Assembly: GCA_037176845.1 (NCBI GenBank)
Contig: JAYKXP010000027.1
Coordinates: forward strand, 552,198 to 616,197
Reading direction: 5' to 3'
Source: Paramarasmius palmivorus
Lineage: Eukaryota; Basidiomycota; Agaricomycetes; Agaricales; Marasmiaceae
Length of the DNA: 64,000 nucleotides
Both the position numbers and the translations under genes were made by a program. Below are positions 1-13,077 of this stretch, in pieces; position 1 is the stretch's first letter, and each line of letters starts with the position of its first letter. Below the pieces are notes generated by a model that was not told the origin of the DNA, searched no databases, and worked only from the letters and a program-made list of their open reading frames with translations.

Positions 1-3000
1 TTGCGCTCTAATGCCGAGCTAAAAACAGCCTCTTTTGGGGCATGCATGTCAGCCTCGGTATGGGCATGTTGGGGTGAGTAAGACCGCTTTTCAAATAAAC
101 ATATTCATTGAGCCAAATGACGAACTAGGCTTCGTCCCAATTCCAGCTGGATCCGGCCAGAACTCGAAACTAATGTTTTCAGTTTCATCTCCGTCCTCAA
201 TCTGTCATGAGGCCGGGAGTGCTCATGTCGCACATGTCACGCTCCCGAGGTCGCCGTATGTTTTTCATGTTTTCCATTCGATATGTCATGGTCATTAACG
301 ACCTAAAGGCCCTGGGTATGTTGCCGTTAGCCTCATGCATCACAAAGCGTCTCCTATACTTCAGTTTCCATATGTCGCAACATATTCAGTTTGTTTTTCA
401 GTCATTGTAGTTTCCTCTTTCGTTCATTGTTTTTCTCACTCATTGTACTTCTTATGTACAGGCTGTGTCATATCCTGCGATGAGTACGGGTTGCTTAGCA
501 TGTCGTCCCACGACATACACAGATGACCTTCCGTGTGGCGGGCGGTGCCCATCATTTTTCTGTCCCAAACAGAAGCGGCGACAGAGAACCTATTTCCATT
601 CCGATTCCTCGACATCAGTACATCAACGACACTTCCCTCTTTACTGTGGCTATTAAGTCATAGAACGAAACATGCCTGTTCCTCATAATGCTCCTACTTG
701 CCTCATCCGCTCTTCCTCAAAGCTCCGCTTTTCCACTATTGTATACTCCGGATCTAGTTCGTTTTTCATCGCCCGCCACTCATGCGCAAAAGCCCTAACT
801 CAAGCTCAGCACTAGACTAATAACCGTTTGTTGCGATGACCACGGGTATCTATAGGTAACATCAGGTGCCATTGCGCTGGAATCTCCATTCTGTGATATC
901 ATTTTTGGTAGCAAGATGTACTGATTCAGGTGACTTTCAGAACAATCATACCCCGAAATAGGCGACCAGAGTCTGAAGAGTAGCCGTTCACCTGCTATTC
1001 GGAGATGAGGATCATGCTTGCGTACAGGAGCTTCTAGGTAAACATTTCTCGGTCAAAGGAGAGCTGAATTGACGACGAGTATTGTTAGGCGGCCAGACTG
1101 GCTATAGAAGACCTCTAGCACTCCGTCCACTGATTCGTCACCTACCCGCACATTGCGCTGGATCCATATGTTGTAAGCAAGTCAATTCAGTGTACAAGCA
1201 CTGCCAGGGGTTCATTTCATAAATGACCTCAATGGTAACGTTAACCGAAAGCTACACGCATGTGGTGGAAGATGGTGAGTTGTCTGCGTTCATTCTTGTA
1301 CTGCCTAGGCTGCACTACACTGGCACAACCGCGTATAGCGACATGCTTGGCTTTGCACCGTGCCGCACTTGTAGGTGAGACTAAACTCAAGGTGCACACG
1401 TCCCGAAAAAAGATTTTTTTTGACCAACTGCTAACGCCTTACAGTCAATTCTCGCTCCCGCCGACCCTGAGTCCTGGATTTTCCTTTCTCTGCTTCTTCG
1501 ATGACGGTAACCGGAACATCGCTTCGGAATCCGGCCCAAAAGAGTTTTAACCTAAAAGCTTTTGTATTCCAATTCCCAACTATTCGAGCTTGAGTCATAC
1601 ACATTAGGCGCTCGATGCATGTGGTGGCGCATCACGACGATCGTTGCTGTTAGTCTCAATTGACGCTCTGTCTCTAGGCCGTGTTTTCCTTTTGTCAATA
1701 TCACATCAAAAGTCAGAATCAACAGCAAAACAGCACTTGGCAACCTGGGTCACTCGATAAGCTGATCCCCTTCCTGTTTTTTCTGGTGAATGCGTAGACT
1801 ATCCTCGTCAAGCTGTCTAACCTTAATCCTCATTTTCGCAATTTACACCTACTAGTCAACGCCACAGAGACGGCCCAATACCTAAATACGTCTTTGTCCG
1901 AGGAATGAGGGCGGAATACACATTTGGAGGGCTTTGTATGTAAGTAAATAACCTTATCTTTTACCTTCGATGTTCGATTTTGATCTAGGTCCGTCGACAC
2001 CTCAATAGGTGCGTGTTTTTCTCCTCGGGGTTGCGATGTCAATTGTCCTAGTCCGTCATAGCAGAATTCATGGTAATTTATTTTCTGAGGGGGTCTTTCA
2101 CCGCCGGTCTTCTAGTGGATTATATGATCGAGGGATCATTCGTTCTCGCGCTTTCTCGGGCGCGTGTCTGATATTCTTTATTCCTCGAGGTTCACGGTTT
2201 TCGGGTCACCATTCCTGCACTCCAATTAAGACACCGGATTGTATGATACGGTCAATCCTCCTGGGTTCTCGCATTATGAACAACGAAAGTCTCGCTCAGC
2301 GCGGGATGAAGGCTTCTTCGGTTGTTTGTGCCCTTGTCAATCCCCTGCCGACTTCGTTCGTAATGGCCATCTGGCAGGTTATTTCGGGTGTTTCCACTGA
2401 TAAACTCAAGAAGAGGCTTCTCGTGGAATCCAGGTTTCTAGACCATCATATCGCCATTTGTATACTCCAAGCAACAAAATTCTGGTCGATGTCAAGGTAG
2501 AGGGGTATATCTGATTTCTCGTGTACGGTGGCGCGTGTCTGATATTCTTTCCCGCTTCTCGTTCTCCTTCCAGGTAGAGATAACACGCCTACAAGAACAA
2601 GAGTCGGAGCTTGATCTCTCTTAGTAAATGAATGGATCACGAAATCGTGAAATTCGCGCACATGATTCTACGCCCTTATCTTGCATCCTCCTAAATTCTC
2701 GCATCAAGTGCGGGAATCGTAGTAAATCGGTATGATCGTCGCAAGTCCTGTCTACGCATGTCCGTGTCTCTGTCCGCTTCAAACACCTCCGGACTACGAA
2801 CATCAAAAGTAATGCTTCTATGCGTTTGATGAAAGGCAGGTGTCGAGCCGCTTACTCGTGTGTTGGTCGGAGTTGACATTTGCGGACATTGCAGATTCAT
2901 TGGAATCGTTTTACCAAAGACGTTTCAAGAAAGGGAATAGTTTACCGTATTCATCTTATGAGTCATGACCTAACGGTCTCCGTGTTCTTTCCATGTGGGA

Positions 3001-6000
3001 TGTAAGACGGGCGCATGGTTCATAAAATGAAATGAGTGAGGCATTGCAATCAGACTAGAATCTCTGCAAGTCATAACTCACAAGTCAAGTCGGTGTTGGA
3101 GTGGAAAGGTCTTCGTCAGCAGGTGAATCACCTGTTCGATCTGATGCTATGTAAGGATCCCTCGACACGAACCTTGTAATGGTCTAATGTTATCCCCGAA
3201 CTTGCGACTACGGAGGGTAGAGGCGAATACAGATTCTTAGGAATCTATGTCTGTTTCAGGATGCTTGGAGCGGCAGTGTTACGGGAAAGAACCAAGAACT
3301 GGGTGTGTTTCATTAAATTCAAATGGGGAAGGTATCCAGAAGCGCCTTGGTACACGTACAAACAAGTCTTCTACGCAAGGCAGAGACTCTACCAAGGGAT
3401 TGGGCGGATCAATAAGATTTCGATATCAAACTGTGATTTTTGGACATCTATAGCTTGGAAATCATATCCAGAGGCGACACTGGTCGACTGGGAAGTAAGC
3501 AGAGTACCGCATGGTAGAAGACGAGCGCATGTGAGCTTTGACATCAAGGAACGAACAAGGAGTTTTTCTCGCGTACCTTATCGTGACACCATAATTAAAT
3601 TTTATGATCCGTCGTTGTTTTTTCGGACACCCGAAAGTGTGGTAGATATTGAGCCATAAACCGAGATCTAATGTGTCTGGAAAACAGAAAGACCATATTA
3701 GTAGGCTTGTGATTCTAGTGAGACTACTAGGCAGACCACGTCATGATAATGAAAGATTGAGATAAACTATCGGGCACCGAGTTAGTTCTTTCGGTGGAAC
3801 ATGCCCTCCTGAACTTCAAGCGAATCTAATTCCGGAAGTACACTGTCCTCGGACATTGGAAACGAAGCTGAATATGGCGCACGTTGGAGTGCCAGTCTCC
3901 CCTCTTCCTGATAACGGACAATGCTGATAGATGACTGTCATTGAGAAGCCAGTGGAAGGAGCTAGGCATCCAATTACAAGCTAGTACATACCTCCTTTAT
4001 ATTGTCAAATACTTCCTGTAAATGTCATGCCATTCGCGCTATTGACGTTCCAAGTTCGTTCACGTTGAGCAACAGTGACCTGCTTTGATATTGTCCCGTG
4101 AATCGAGTGCTATGAAGATCTATCATCTATGCTTCGAATATATCACCATATGACTAGCATGGAACCAGCCGAGATCTGAATCAGCCATATGGATCAAACA
4201 CGCCAAATTATGTTCTGATTCGAATTGTCTCAACACGGTAAGCTTCGTGATGGCGTGGGTCTTTTGTAGGTGCGAAGAGCGCAAGGAGATGGTCTGAGGA
4301 TAATGAAGCACTTTCGTTGGCAAGTATGTACAACCCTAGTGATGATTGATTAATAGCGCGTCAACTCGAGAAATGGGGCGTATTCGAGAGGGTGTATCAA
4401 GGGTGTATGCCCACGTATCTGCTCTTAACTGCTATTGCAGACCACGAGCAGTCGGTGCAAACGGCTAACCACTAATGATGAACGGAAAGAGAAAGGAGTT
4501 CCGGCATTTGCCGCGACTGATGCGAGCACTTGTTATCGAGGTACGTGTTCAATTCTCACTCGTACCACAATGCTGCAATAAAGGACTTTTCTATCGCATG
4601 AACGAAAGCTTGAAACAAACCATTTCTCAGCAATCTTTGGCCAATAGCACCCGAAGATCTAAGTATCGGCTAAAGGACTTTTGTACATCTTGTGTAACGA
4701 AACACGAAATGACAACCTGCCGCTGCCACTGATATGCATCCCCAATGAAAAGCAAGAATCAGAAGCTAACGTTTATGTAAATGGACCTCCTGTTGTTCAC
4801 TGACCGAAATCTGCAGGTTTCGGTAGACAAATCCGTGCTCTCTTACTTGCAAACACATGTAAGACCACCTCAGGCTGCACTTTCAATTCGGTAGCCTTGC
4901 TGTGCAAGCAAGAAATCGCACTATTGGCCGAGGTAATGGCGAGAAGAGTAGAGCTAAACTTTGTTGCATTCGGTCGGGGGACAGTTGGTATTCGTTGAAG
5001 TCATTGAAAAGAGGCTAGAGGAATCATTCTGGGCACTTCGATCTTTTCGAAGAATCAACAGTTGCCGGCTCATTGTATATCAACACGCTGTCCAACAATT
5101 CTATGGTCTTCGTATCACTAGCATAATCTCGTCCATATCTACCATTCCCGTCACGATCGAAAACGCAGTGAACAACTCGGGCATGTGCTCCGAGTCAAAT
5201 CTGATTTTGACACATTTCAGCTGCATCCACGGTGGCCCAACACAATCCCGATAGTGATGAACTTGGAACTCATTTTGCTCTGGAAGGGGAGAGTGTCGCT
5301 ACCTTGAATTCTGGGGAGGAATGTCATCCATTTGGACCCTACAGAAGCTTCAGGAGGGCGGTATGGGTAGTATTTGCGTCGCTGCCCGTGAGATACTGGG
5401 CCATGACAATATGCATTGTGGTTGCTCTAGAAGGAGGATTAATCTGGGAATGAGGAGGTCTGAGTTGAATTGCGGTTTCGTTTTCCTGAGAGCAGTATGT
5501 GCCAGATATAAACCGAGAAATTGAGAGTGGGAATGTAAGATGATGATTCACGATGAATGAGCGCTCGAGTTGCGCTTGAGCGCCAAGTGCGCAATTTACG
5601 TTATTGAGAGATCGAGCCTGCCCTAAACAAAAACCGTTGCCATTGACCACCATCAGTCTTCAGATTCATAACGGCAAAGTACGTCCATGGAGATATTCTT
5701 GTTCCTTCCAGGTTAACTCACAACCATTTCTACAGCCTAAAAAATTCGACTGGGATCAGCAAAGTGACGTTGCCTATGAAAGCCTCATGAGCAGCCAAAC
5801 GGCCTAGTAGCAAGAAAGGTATGCTGTCTTCCGAGCTTCAAGCCACTTTCTCAGACTTGATGCCGTGTCATTTCTGTTTAGGTCCACACAACTGGAAAAC
5901 ATCTGTCATATGCACCGCAAAGTGACCCATACTGGGGTCTATGGCTCTTACTAGCATCCGTCGTCTTGGGGACCGGAAACATCTGTTCTATTTGGCAAAA

Positions 6001-7016
6001 TTGACTGTGAAAGAGAAGCAGAAAGTCAGGACTACGTTTTTTGGTGGGCGGGAAGCCATAGACATTGAGGGCTGGTCAGTGTTTCTGGTCTTGATCCGAT
6101 ACAGCTTGCAGACCTTGCTCTTGTAGACATGCAGCGCCCTAAACTCGCTTCAACTTGATTGTGCATTCCAACCACCACAACATTATCTTCACCAATCTTT
6201 GGAACGCCTCATCGCTTCCAACCTGCATGATATCAATCAATTGCAACATCTCTGCAGCGCTGTTCTTCCATGACACTGTATGTTCCCATCCCCACTCACC
6301 AAGTAGCCTACTGGACGCTCTGGGCCAGTGTCGAGAGCGGGATTGGCAAGCCCGCACTCTACCAACGGGCATGGTTCAGGTGAGCTCCTGTCCCCAGATC
6401 TCGATGTGTTCCGTGGCAATTACTCAACCTTTCATTAGATTAGTCGACAATGATGATTCCACAGTCTGCGTATTGGTGTATCCAGCCTACGTGTGTAGTC
6501 CCAAAATACTTCCTTGGTTTTGTTCTAACGCTTTCCAAGAGCATCCCTACGTTCCGAGCAAGCTTTTCCACATGCAAGACTGAACTAGGCGATGAATGGT
6601 CGTTAGTGCTAATACTAATGGTGCTTTAGCCTAGCCGGTCATGCGATGTTCAATCGAGGTGTTTGTGCCACCATCACCCCTCAGCGATTCAGTCTCCTCC
6701 GTTCTTTCTCAATACCCTTCACAACGCCACTTCGAACTATACACGAAGATACCCTTTTGGCCCACTCAGACATGTCCTTACGTTATCCACCTCTCGGATG
6801 AGGTGGCAGCTGTAGTTTCTTCGTTTCCCGGACGAATACTTCGTGACTATTAGGAACAGCTTTTGCCAAGTGCTATAGAATGGGATGTGGATTTTGGTGT
6901 CAAACAGCTGGGTGGAAGCCGAGTTATTGGGGACCTTCGACCACTCGTTTGGTTTACACCTGGTGTTCTATTTTACCTTTGACGATCAGGGTATGGCAAG
7001 CGCAGAAACCATTATC
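1..7016. other. Gene-poor region without recognisable genes
   Basis: Only short open frames occur here; the longest (2009-2500, plus, 163 codons) has no motif I recognise and no consistent exon pattern. The one structured signal is a 21-nt exact direct repeat at 2159-2179 and 2530-2550, set in weakly similar flanks (for example TTCTCGCAT near 2270 and again near 2695), which suggests an old, decayed tandem duplication. I see no RNA gene, LTR pair or terminal inverted repeat. The stretch may be decayed transposon sequence, but that is inference. Confidence 0.5.
2159..2550 (+). repeat. Degenerate direct repeat, 21-nt exact core
   Basis: The same 21 nt (starting GGCGCGTGTC, ending ATATTCTTT) occurs at 2159-2179 and 2530-2550, 371 bp apart. 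Sequence around both copies is only loosely alike. A 21-nt exact match is not expected by chance in 64 kb, so this is probably the remnant of a duplicated segment of a decayed repeat. Confidence 0.5.
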
Positions 7017-7106
7017 TGCCCCATGGCTGAGTTGGTTACAGCGTCCGACTGTTATTCACGCTAGTAAGACATCGGAAGGTCGTGAGTTCGAGCCTCACTG
7101 GGGCAG
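7017..7106 (+). tRNA. tRNA-Asn(GTT) with 16-nt intron
   Basis: A full cloverleaf can be folded. The acceptor stem is TGCCCCA (7017-7023) with TGGGGCA (7099-7105), discriminator G7106. The D stem is GCTG/CAGC (7026-7029, 7039-7042). The anticodon stem is TCCGA/TCGGA (7044-7048, 7072-7076). The T arm is GTGAG-TTCGAGC-CTCAC (7082-7098). The anticodon loop holds CT-GTT-A, then 16 extra nt (7055-7070) placed one base after the anticodon, the standard place for a nuclear tRNA intron, giving anticodon GTT at 7051-7053. Internal promoter boxes match the D and T arms. The T arm and acceptor resemble yeast tRNA-Asn. A T-rich stretch follows from 7112 and may end Pol III transcription. Confidence 0.93.
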
Positions 7107-10100
7107 CATGCACATTTCTTTTACCCCACGTGCCCGCGGTTCCCATACTGTACATCATCACGCTTTTCCACTGCTTTATAATTACCACCACTCTTTCCGC
7201 GTTCACCCTCTTTCCTCGCCTACCATGGTCTCTCTCAGTCCTTGACAAGTCGTACCCGGAACATTTGGGAAAAGCCTTTCGCCGTTCGGTTTTTCATGCC
7301 CATCAAAGATAGAACGTCGAAGACTGAAACTCCATGCCAACGGCTCACCAGAGGCTCGCTTTTGCGTAGTTGTTGGGAAGCGATTAGACTCATAAGGACA
7401 TATGATGCATAATCTAAAGTATGTGGTCAGTTCGCATCCCATTCCGATAATTCCTTCCTAATATGAAACAGGCAGCTGGGCCCAACGTACCCAATCTAAG
7501 AAACTAGGTTGTTCCATCCATTTGATTCCTCCGGAAGCAGAGAGATACATCGGAGCCTGAATAACATCTCAAAATCGTTACAATTCGACACAAGCGCATC
7601 GAAAACCATAGGGGAGGATCCCGTTTCGGAGAGAAAGCGATTGAGAAGGAATAGTCGGGGCTGCCGAAGGACTAGTACTATAGGTGCAGTTCAAGTTCTT
7701 TATCGCTTCTCATAGCTCATGATTATGCTCCCCAGGCGAAGAAGTTCCTCTTTAGCCGCGTTAATCATGTCAAGCACTATCCTAGTCAATATCAGCGCTC
7801 GAACCACCACCGCATTAGCTTAGATCGACAGTTAAGAACTCCGTTAGGTACCTAGGGCCCTCAAACTTAGTAGGATCCACTCATGGACCTTCACATCGAT
7901 CCGCTTAAAGGAGCAAGTTTACACTGTTTCATTCTATCTCCGGAATCAAACAGTGGGAGTACAAGTCAGTCTATATGGAATGGAATAACTAGTCACTCCT
8001 AGAAGTACTCGCCTCTTACACACGTTCCGATGTCCGCTTAGCTTACTAAAACTCCTCCGGCGAGATAAAGACCCTGTGTCTAATGCTAGCCTTCCGATGG
8101 CCTATCTCGGTACACAACTTTCTCGCTGTGATACAAAAAGAGAGGTACGTATCTTTTTCATGCGCTCGCATTATCAAGGATCTGACAAGTCGACATAATC
8201 GACCTGCACCTTCAAACTCCAAGTTTACGTCTAAATGCCCATATTCGGTATCGCCTCCCTTCTCTCATTGCTGCACCTATAGCACTACAGCACGTACCCG
8301 TCGTTTTCTCTGGGATCACATCACCATATAGACCGCCACTCTAGAAAGCTGCTGTTCCTTCCCCATGAAGCAGCTGTTCTGAGGCGCCCTTCTACCGAAG
8401 ATGATGGACAGAGCCACCACACATGCAAATCAGTTTGGGTACTTACTTCGCCACTTCATCTCCCGCGACGTGCTGTAATCCTGAAACATTTGACCCCGAA
8501 GGAGCTGTATCCTTTCATCATCTTTTTCGCTCCATTCCGAAGAGGTTCTTAGGATACTACTTGCTGTAGCAGTAAGTTCAAATCCTGTATTTTATGGAAT
8601 GGCTATTCACCGATAACTCAATGTTGCTTCAGACGCCGGTGCCTTCTCTGGCCATGGAGCATGTGCCTTCTCCTTCGTGGACAGGCTAGGCATCTGTACG
8701 CGATCCTCCGGGAGCCCTGCCACTATTTCGACGATCTCGGATGTGCAACTCCCTGGTATAGGAATCTAGGGTATCTTCGACCTAGGGTTCAGCCTACTAG
8801 GTTCCAAAAAGTTTGGAAGAATCGAGTATTTGTTCCGGAAAATGGCTCACGTCCTACGCTGGGGCGTCTCACGAGCTTTGTCGATGACAACTTCACTTTC
8901 CGGAGCACTTCCCTCCTTCGAGTAACATAACCTTCCATGAAGGTACCCAAACATTCTCTGGTCGTATTTGACAAATGTCAGAGTCGGTCCGGTGGAGATC
9001 TCCTGCGATCTTAATCCGGTTGACTGGCCTCTCGATGCATCTGCAGGGTATGTGTCTCCATCTTCAATAAAAATACCTCCCTGGCTGTTGCCACATAATA
9101 GAGTTCGAGCCAGGCACGTCTTCCATACATATTTCGGTCAAGTTGCAAGAGCCTCGCCTATATGAGGCGTTCGACTCGGCCCTCTGGTACTGCTAAAAAC
9201 ACGCCGAAATGTCACACCTTACATGATGGTAATCGAGTGTTAGCAAGGTAAGAATATTATACCTTGGTATTCAGTAACTCCATCTCACGCCTCCATTGTG
9301 AAGACCTTGTTGCGCCGTAAGGGTACCAGGTTGTAGCATCCTTCACCTTCACTGTACTCATGACATTAGGGATATCGCTCATGGGTTACTTAGGCCTCGG
9401 GACCATGATTCCGGGATGACAGCTCCTTAACAACTGGCCGACTTGGAGGCTCGCTCAATATGCTGCTCCTGGTATTTGTTGATGATACTGTATCGCGCCT
9501 CCAAAAACGCGAATCAGCTGACAGCTTGGCGAGAGTGGATCACCTCGCTTCGCGGAACGAAGATGATATGTCGGGAAACGAGTGGAAACCACTTGATGGC
9601 ATCGGATATGGTTGCGGGGCATGACATAGCATTAAGGAGGTATGCTCAATCCTTTGGCGATCTCTTTTGGCATACTGAATACCGCTTCAGTGATGTGTCT
9701 ATCTTCGTCAACACTCCGACACCTCACCAGCGCAGCCTGAGGGGACATATTCCATGGCTGGAGAAACCGATGCTAGAGGCAAATCGACGACTGTAAGAAG
9801 TCTATCAACTCCACCTACGTTTAATGAATTGTCTTTAATCTGTCCGCAGAGCAACAATATCAATTTCAAGTGCCACTCACCGCCGGACTCGGATTTATAC
9901 CCCGCGTATCACGACAATAGACTTGATCCTCGGAGTTTCTGAGTTCTCCTATCCCCTACTCCCCGTCAGTTATTTCACTGTTTATGGTCCTGGAACACGA
10001 TGCTGGAAGACCGTACATAGTAGGCCGTCAAAGATGAGGTACTGTTGCCATGTAGAATGATGCAGCGAGCCAAGGACGGGAGTCCATGGAGGCCACGCTG

Positions 10101-10660
10101 GTTCTGGGCGAAGGGCACTGCCGCACTGGTCTGTTGGTGGATTCTTGGGTAAGCCGTTCTCGTTTGGATCTAAGTCAAGTTCTAGCTTGTCGCGATCGTT
10201 CTGCTTTCAGACCACGCAATATGAATCTATTATCGGCATACAGGTTGTCCCAGTTCACTGCTCGTCCCTTTGATTCATCTCATTCGTTCGGACGATTCCA
10301 TGACTTTTGGTTGGCCTAGAAGAGCGTTCATTCAAGACGTCAGTTTGTATATGGCGCCACCCTGGACGCAACGGGCGCTCGCGGCGGATGAAGTGGGCCC
10401 ATGAAAAACGGTTTTCTCTGCTCTATCGATGCTCTGGCACGTCCTGAACACCATATCGACTCATGATTGGCGTTGAAAATGAGGGGCCCCGGGAGTTTTG
10501 CCCACGTCGCACAAACTCCGATCATTTTTGTTCTTCACGATCTCACCATCTGTCTGACGTGGGATTTTTAGATCCCAATTAGGATAGCCGCCCCGCACTG
10601 TTGCCTATCATCCGTGGATTATTTTAACAGGCCTTGCATTGTCACACCATTACCACCATC
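7107..10660. other. No recognisable gene
   Basis: Between the tRNA and the P450 gene I see only short frames in all six registers with no domain, no conserved splice pattern and no repeat family. No assignment is made. Confidence 0.45.
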
Positions 10661-13077
10661 ATGACGACGTTTACCGCCGTGACCCAGGTGCTCGTTGCAC
10701 TCATCCCCGCCTACGCCGTCTATTGGGTGTTCAACACTTACACTGAATATGGCAAAACTCATTCACTAGTCAAGTATGTGTTATTCGTGTTACAAAAGGT
10801 CTTCCAACGCTGATACGTAACCTGCAGAGATATTCAGAGCTTCCTCACGTTCCTGCCCAACTCTTCAGACTTCTCTGGCGTATTCACGAAGGATGACCGG
10901 TTTATTCTCGGAAGCTTTCAGTTTTGGATGAAGAAGCATGATTGTGAGTATTAGTTTGGGCCGGTGACCGCGATGTTGATGAACGCCATTCGCAGTATAT
11001 TCGAAATCAGGATGGGATGTCAGCGCCGCTGTGAGTGACATTTTGATTCCATCACGATCGTGAGCACCGATGAATTCCACAGGTATCGTTATGGCCACGC
11101 GTTCAAACAACATTGATGGTAGCAGACCCAAGAATATTGAAGGTTACTTCCACTCGACTGCCACCTCTGTGCATGGCTCACGTTTTCTTAGGACATTGGC
11201 TCACAACGAACAATCTTCACGAAACCCACTAGTCAATACAAAGTTTTGAACTTCTATGGGGAGAACATTGTCTCGACAGAAGGCGATCAGTGGAGGCTCT
11301 ATAGGAAGATCGCTTCTCCGGCATTTTCAGAGGTATATGACCTTTGCTTGTTCTCCTCGCAACAGCTAACGCACGTCTTAGAGGAACAACCGACTTGTCT
11401 GGGAGGAAAGCATCCACACTGTTATGTCGTATTTGGAGGAGGATTGGAAGTGGGAGAATACCGTGTCGCTCGATAACTTTCTGTCACCCTGTCTTCAAGT
11501 ATGTACTCTTGGACGTTTTCTGCTTTCAAGACTAACTCAACCTTTCACTAAGTTTGGCCTTCGTGTGATTTCGGCTGCTGGTACGATTCATCTTACCGTG
11601 TTGACGTTTCTGGCTAATGTCAATTGTAGGGTTTGGCAAGCGCATTGGGTGGAGCAAAGAAGACCTGATTCCTGTTGGCCACAAACTGTCATTTGAGGAG
11701 ACATTCAGGATCGTGTCGTCGGATATCTTCATCAAGGTGATTGTACCGAATTGGCTCCCTAATATCACCGAAAAGATCGGGAGAGTACGACTAGCATTTG
11801 ATGAATTAAAGGCAGGCTCTGCTGTCCCCTTTGTTGTATTGGCGTTGAAGACTGATTGGTGATCAGAACTACATGCAAGACATTATCGATGCAGCTCGCG
11901 CGTCAGGGGCAGCTCGTCAGAAAGATGATCTTTTCAGCAATCTACTACAGGCGAACGAGCTAGCGAAGGATGAGGAGGGAAGAAAGTTGGATGATTCGGA
12001 ATTGATCGGTGCGTGGTTTGTCATTAACCTCACTTGTCATTGCTAGAATGCAAATATACAGGAAACACATTCATGTTCCTTCTTGCTGGACACGAGGTCA
12101 GTTGCGTACCGATTTTGATGGCAATAGTGCTGACTCTGTCGGCCAGACATCGTCCCATACTCTATGTTTCGCATTTGCGCTATTGGCATTATACCCAGAT
12201 GAACAGGAAAGGCTTTACGAAGACATCATGTCTGTATGCCCTGAAGGTTTACCGGTTCGTTCATTGCGCCATTCTCAGGACGGTTCATGATTCAAGTATA
12301 ACCTAATACAGACTTACGAGGATATGCCCAAACTTACACGCGCTTTGGCGTGAGTTTGGCTCCATTGCAAAGCTGGTGCACGCCTAACACGTTTGCTTTA
12401 GTGTGATCTATGAAACTCTTCGACTATTTCCTCCGGCAAGTGACAAAGTTATAGATGAAGGATGCCTTCTCAGACGTACATCTTTAGGTCGTTGGAATAC
12501 CCAAACAAGCTGCCGAAGATACATCGTTGGCCGTGACGCACGTAGATGGCGAGACCAAAACCATCGCTGTACCGAAAGGGACGCAGATCATGTTTCACAC
12601 GACTGCAGTACATTACAATTGTAGGCAAGGTTTTCATCCTCCTGGATCTACCATTGAACGGCCTTTTCCCAGCACGATATTGGAAAGATCCTCAAGAGTT
12701 TCAACCCGACCGATTCCTGGATCCTGATTGGCCTCGAGATGCCTTCGTGCCGTTCAGCGTTGGTACGTGTTTACCCACTCTTACAGGTTTCAGCTGCCCA
12801 TGCATCCTTGTTTAGGCGCACGCTCGTGTCTAGGTCGTCGGTACGTCTCTTTTCTCGCGAGACCTCGCTCCTTTGCTCATTCTTGGGTAGATTTAGTGAG
12901 ATAGAGTCAATAGCGATTCTCTCAATAATGGTCAAACACTACCGGATTAAAATTCTGGAAGAACAACGATTCCAGTACGAGACATTCGAGCAGAGGAAGG
13001 AGAGGGTATTGGACTGCCAATGGGGCATAACGCTGACACCTAAGAAGGTTCCCTTGCAATTCTCGAGAAGAACATAG
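10661..13077 (+). CDS. Cytochrome P450 monooxygenase, 17 exons
   Basis: The gene encodes a heme-thiolate monooxygenase, expected on the ER membrane with a P450 reductase partner; the substrate cannot be read. I trace 17 exons giving about 527 residues, a normal length: 10661-10773, 10828-10943, 10996-11030, 11083-11142, 11192-11332, 11382-11498, 11553-11580, 11630-11811, 11867-12008, 12062-12096, 12147-12254, 12312-12349, 12402-12435, 12488-12620, 12673-12762, 12816-12840 and 12891-13077. The N-terminus is a hydrophobic anchor after MTTFTAVTQ. The I-helix oxygen-binding motif is AGHETSSHT, the K-helix ExxR is in YETLRLFPP, the PERF-like motif is FQPDRFLDPD, and the heme motif FSVGARSCLGRRF has its cysteine ligand. 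Every junction keeps frame and there is no stop. Introns 8 (11812-11866) and 13 (12436-12487) read GC...AG. It resembles large agaricomycete-expanded P450 families, but I do not assign a CYP number. It stands alone, with no visible biosynthetic cluster. Confidence 0.9.

Noticed and set aside
2009..2500. 163-codon plus frame
   Set aside because: Composition is not protein-like, there is no motif, and part of it lies in the degenerate repeat.
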